NCBI GenBank assembly: GCA_036159995.1
Contig: JAYYEI010000027.1
Location: 1-32,751, forward strand
Source: UBA8752 sp036159995
GTDB lineage: Bacteria > Bacteroidota > Bacteroidia > Flavobacteriales_D > Sanyastnellaceae
Reading direction: 5' to 3'
Length of the DNA stretch: 32,751 nucleotides
Shown: piece after piece, positions 31,613 through 32,751 of the stretch
Layout of the letters: each line of letters begins with the position of its first letter
Position numbering within the stretch: the first letter of the stretch is position 1
Program-made: the position numbers and the translations under genes
The notes under the pieces: generated by a model
What the model saw: only the letters and a program-made list of their open reading frames with translations
What the model was told of the DNA's origin: nothing
Databases searched by the model: none

Positions 31613-32751
31613 ATGGACAACGCGGTCCGGCGCGTGTTTCTTTCATGGGGCCTCCTGGTCCTGCCTTTCATCACCCTGGCGCAGTCCATCGAGGTGGAGA
31701 TTCGGCGCGCCTCGGAAATCAGCCGGGATCCCGCCATCGTCGAGGCCCAGCGGCTGGTGGGCGATGTGCTTCTCTCCGTGGGCGAGGCCGAGGTCGTGTG
31801 CGACAGCGCCTGGCGGTATCCGACCGGCCGTTTCCGCTTGATGGGCCGTGTCCAGGCCACGGATGGTCCCGCCGTCCTGACCGGAGAGGTGCTGGAGCTG
31901 GTGCCCGACAGCGGACTGGGCCGGATGACCGGCCGCGAAGTCAAGCTGGTCGATTCCACCGACCCCCGGGAGCCCCGGACCCTGACCACCCAGCGCACCA
32001 CGTATGATTTCCGTTCCGGCTTGGCCCGCTTCGGGCGGGGAGGGGTGGTGACCACCGAAACGGAGCGCATCGAAAGCCGGTCCGGATGGTATGACCGGGA
32101 GGCGGGGACCATGGAATTCAATGGGGCCGTCAGGATGTCGGTCGACACGGTGGAAGTCCGTTCGGAAACCGTGCGCTACCGTCCCGAGGGGCGGCGCCTC
32201 GACCTTCCCGTGGAGGCCGAGGTGATGCATCCCGGTGGAGGCATTGCCTGTTCGCGGGGGCGGTGGTCGATGGCATCGGAGACGGGGTGGTTTGCCGGAG
32301 GGGACTCGAGTCAGGCCCGCTTCCGGGATGGCGCCCTGGTGGTGCTGGCGGACAGCCTCGTGATGGGGGACACGCTCGGGCTGGCCTACGGGGAGGTTGT
32401 CCTGCGGGACACCGCCACGACCTACCGGCTGGTGGCCGACACCGTCCGCTTCAACCGGGCCGATGCCGACGGAGACATTGGATCCGACGTGGCGCTTCAG
32501 GGAAATGCAGTGGCCTGGCTCTACGACGGGGAGGACCCCCTTCGCGTGTCGGCCCCAGAAATGGACATCGCCGATGGACCTGACGGTCGGTCCCTTCAGG
32601 CCCGAGTGGGGACCGCCTTGCATTTCGGCGACGTCACGGCGGCGGCGGACGGTTTGACCTGGTCCGAGGAAGCGGGGAGGATGAACCTCGAAGGCCATCC
32701 CGTGATGTGGAACGGTCCGGACCAGTTGACCGGGGATTCCGTGCGGCTGTT
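31613..32751 (+). CDS. OstA-like protein (LptA/LptD-type; C-terminus cut by window edge)
   Basis: The frame is open for 379 codons from ATG 31613 to the edge. A signal peptide is visible (VFLSWGLLVLPFITLAQ). The start of the mature part (SIEVEIRRASEISRD, then RLVGDVLLSVGEAEVVCDS) and repeated short strands (LMGRVQATDG, EFNGAVRMSVDTVEVRSETVRY, YGEVVLRDTATTYRLVADTVRF, ALQGNAVAWLYDG) are the beta-jellyroll repeats of OstA/LptA proteins, which carry lipopolysaccharide across the periplasm. Bacteroidota have long OstA-like proteins of this kind next to the amidase and MCE genes. The C-terminal end, and whether it has an LptD-like barrel, cannot be seen. Confidence 0.85.
   Translation, partial: MDNAVRRVFLSWGLLVLPFITLAQSIEVEIRRASEISRDPAIVEAQRLVGDVLLSVGEAEVVCDSAWRYPTGRFRLMGRVQATDGPAVLTGEVLELVPDSGLGRMTGREVKLVDSTDPREPRTLTTQRTTYDFRSGLARFGRGGVVTTETERIESRSGWYDREAGTMEFNGAVRMSVDTVEVRSETVRYRPEGRRLDLPVEAEVMHPGGGIACSRGRWSMASETGWFAGGDSSQARFRDGALVVLADSLVMGDTLGLAYGEVVLRDTATTYRLVADTVRFNRADADGDIGSDVALQGNAVAWLYDGEDPLRVSAPEMDIADGPDGRSLQARVGTALHFGDVTAAADGLTWSEEAGRMNLEGHPVMWNGPDQLTGDSVRL

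Noticed and set aside
1..32751. tRNA, rRNA, CRISPR or mobile element
   Set aside because: Reading both strands showed no cloverleaf with CCA-end and T-loop pattern, no regularly spaced repeats, and no transposase or integrase motif.

Overview
The window is a continuous, gene-dense piece of a Bacteroidota chromosome, most likely from the Flavobacteriales or a close relative with high G+C for that group. The sequence evidence for this is a type IX secretion (T9SS) sorting domain on the 19610-21520 product, Cys-Asn-Tyr 'GCTD..ACNYDP' units and a FISUMP domain on a giant surface protein, a DUF3822 gene in front of rsmD-coaD, a membrane MCE protein next to an OstA-like protein and a cell-wall amidase, and several TAnnTT(T/C)G -7-like promoter motifs. 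I see no tRNA, rRNA, CRISPR array, insertion sequence or phage gene. No stretch longer than about 240 bases lacks a gene.

Layout. (1) 1-5217, minus strand: two tandem secreted LamG proteins, 3 nt apart; the second runs off the left edge. Their base composition looks less GC-rich than what follows. (2) 5310-6803, minus: a RecD-like superfamily 1 helicase. (3) 6931-11252, plus: an overlapping operon of an unknown membrane protein, DUF3822 protein, RsmD (16S rRNA methylase), CoaD (coenzyme A synthesis) and a secreted thioredoxin-fold-like protein without redox cysteines. (4) 11224-11841, minus: a Nudix hydrolase, divergent from pyrE and a SRPBCC protein (plus, 11840-12917); birA (minus) converges on these, and rsfS (plus) diverges from birA. 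(5) 14240-15699, minus: an outer-membrane alginate-export-like barrel and a small two-helix membrane protein, lying between rsfS and ftsH. (6) 15938-22830, plus: ftsH, DUF2007, cdsA, psd, a T9SS-exported Asp-box protein and cinA, mostly with overlapping or abutting ends, then rpmB with its own promoter-like site and a strong bidirectional terminator. (7) 31489-23208, minus: N-acetylmuramoyl-L-alanine amidase, MCE/MlaD-like protein, a membrane Fe-S protein with a CCG-domain partner, FabG, a VWA-domain membrane protein and a prohibitin-like protein. (8) 31613 to the right edge, plus: an OstA-like (LptA/LptD-type) protein, cut by the window.

How they fit together. Most genes are housekeeping: phospholipid synthesis (CdsA, Psd, FabG), membrane protein quality control (FtsH, prohibitin-like), envelope building and lipid transport (OstA-like, amidase, MCE), pyrimidine, CoA and biotin use (PyrE, CoaD, BirA), and ribosome function (RsmD, RsfS, L28). 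The accessory part is the surface-protein pair at the left edge and the two minus-strand genes between rsfS and ftsH. I did not find a convincing new defence, mobile or biosynthetic system. The best leads are the surface-protein pair, the rsfS-ftsH interruption with its broken-looking reading frame, the palindrome at the presumed 5' end of the rpmB transcript, and the shared CATG start codons of the Nudix/pyrE pair.
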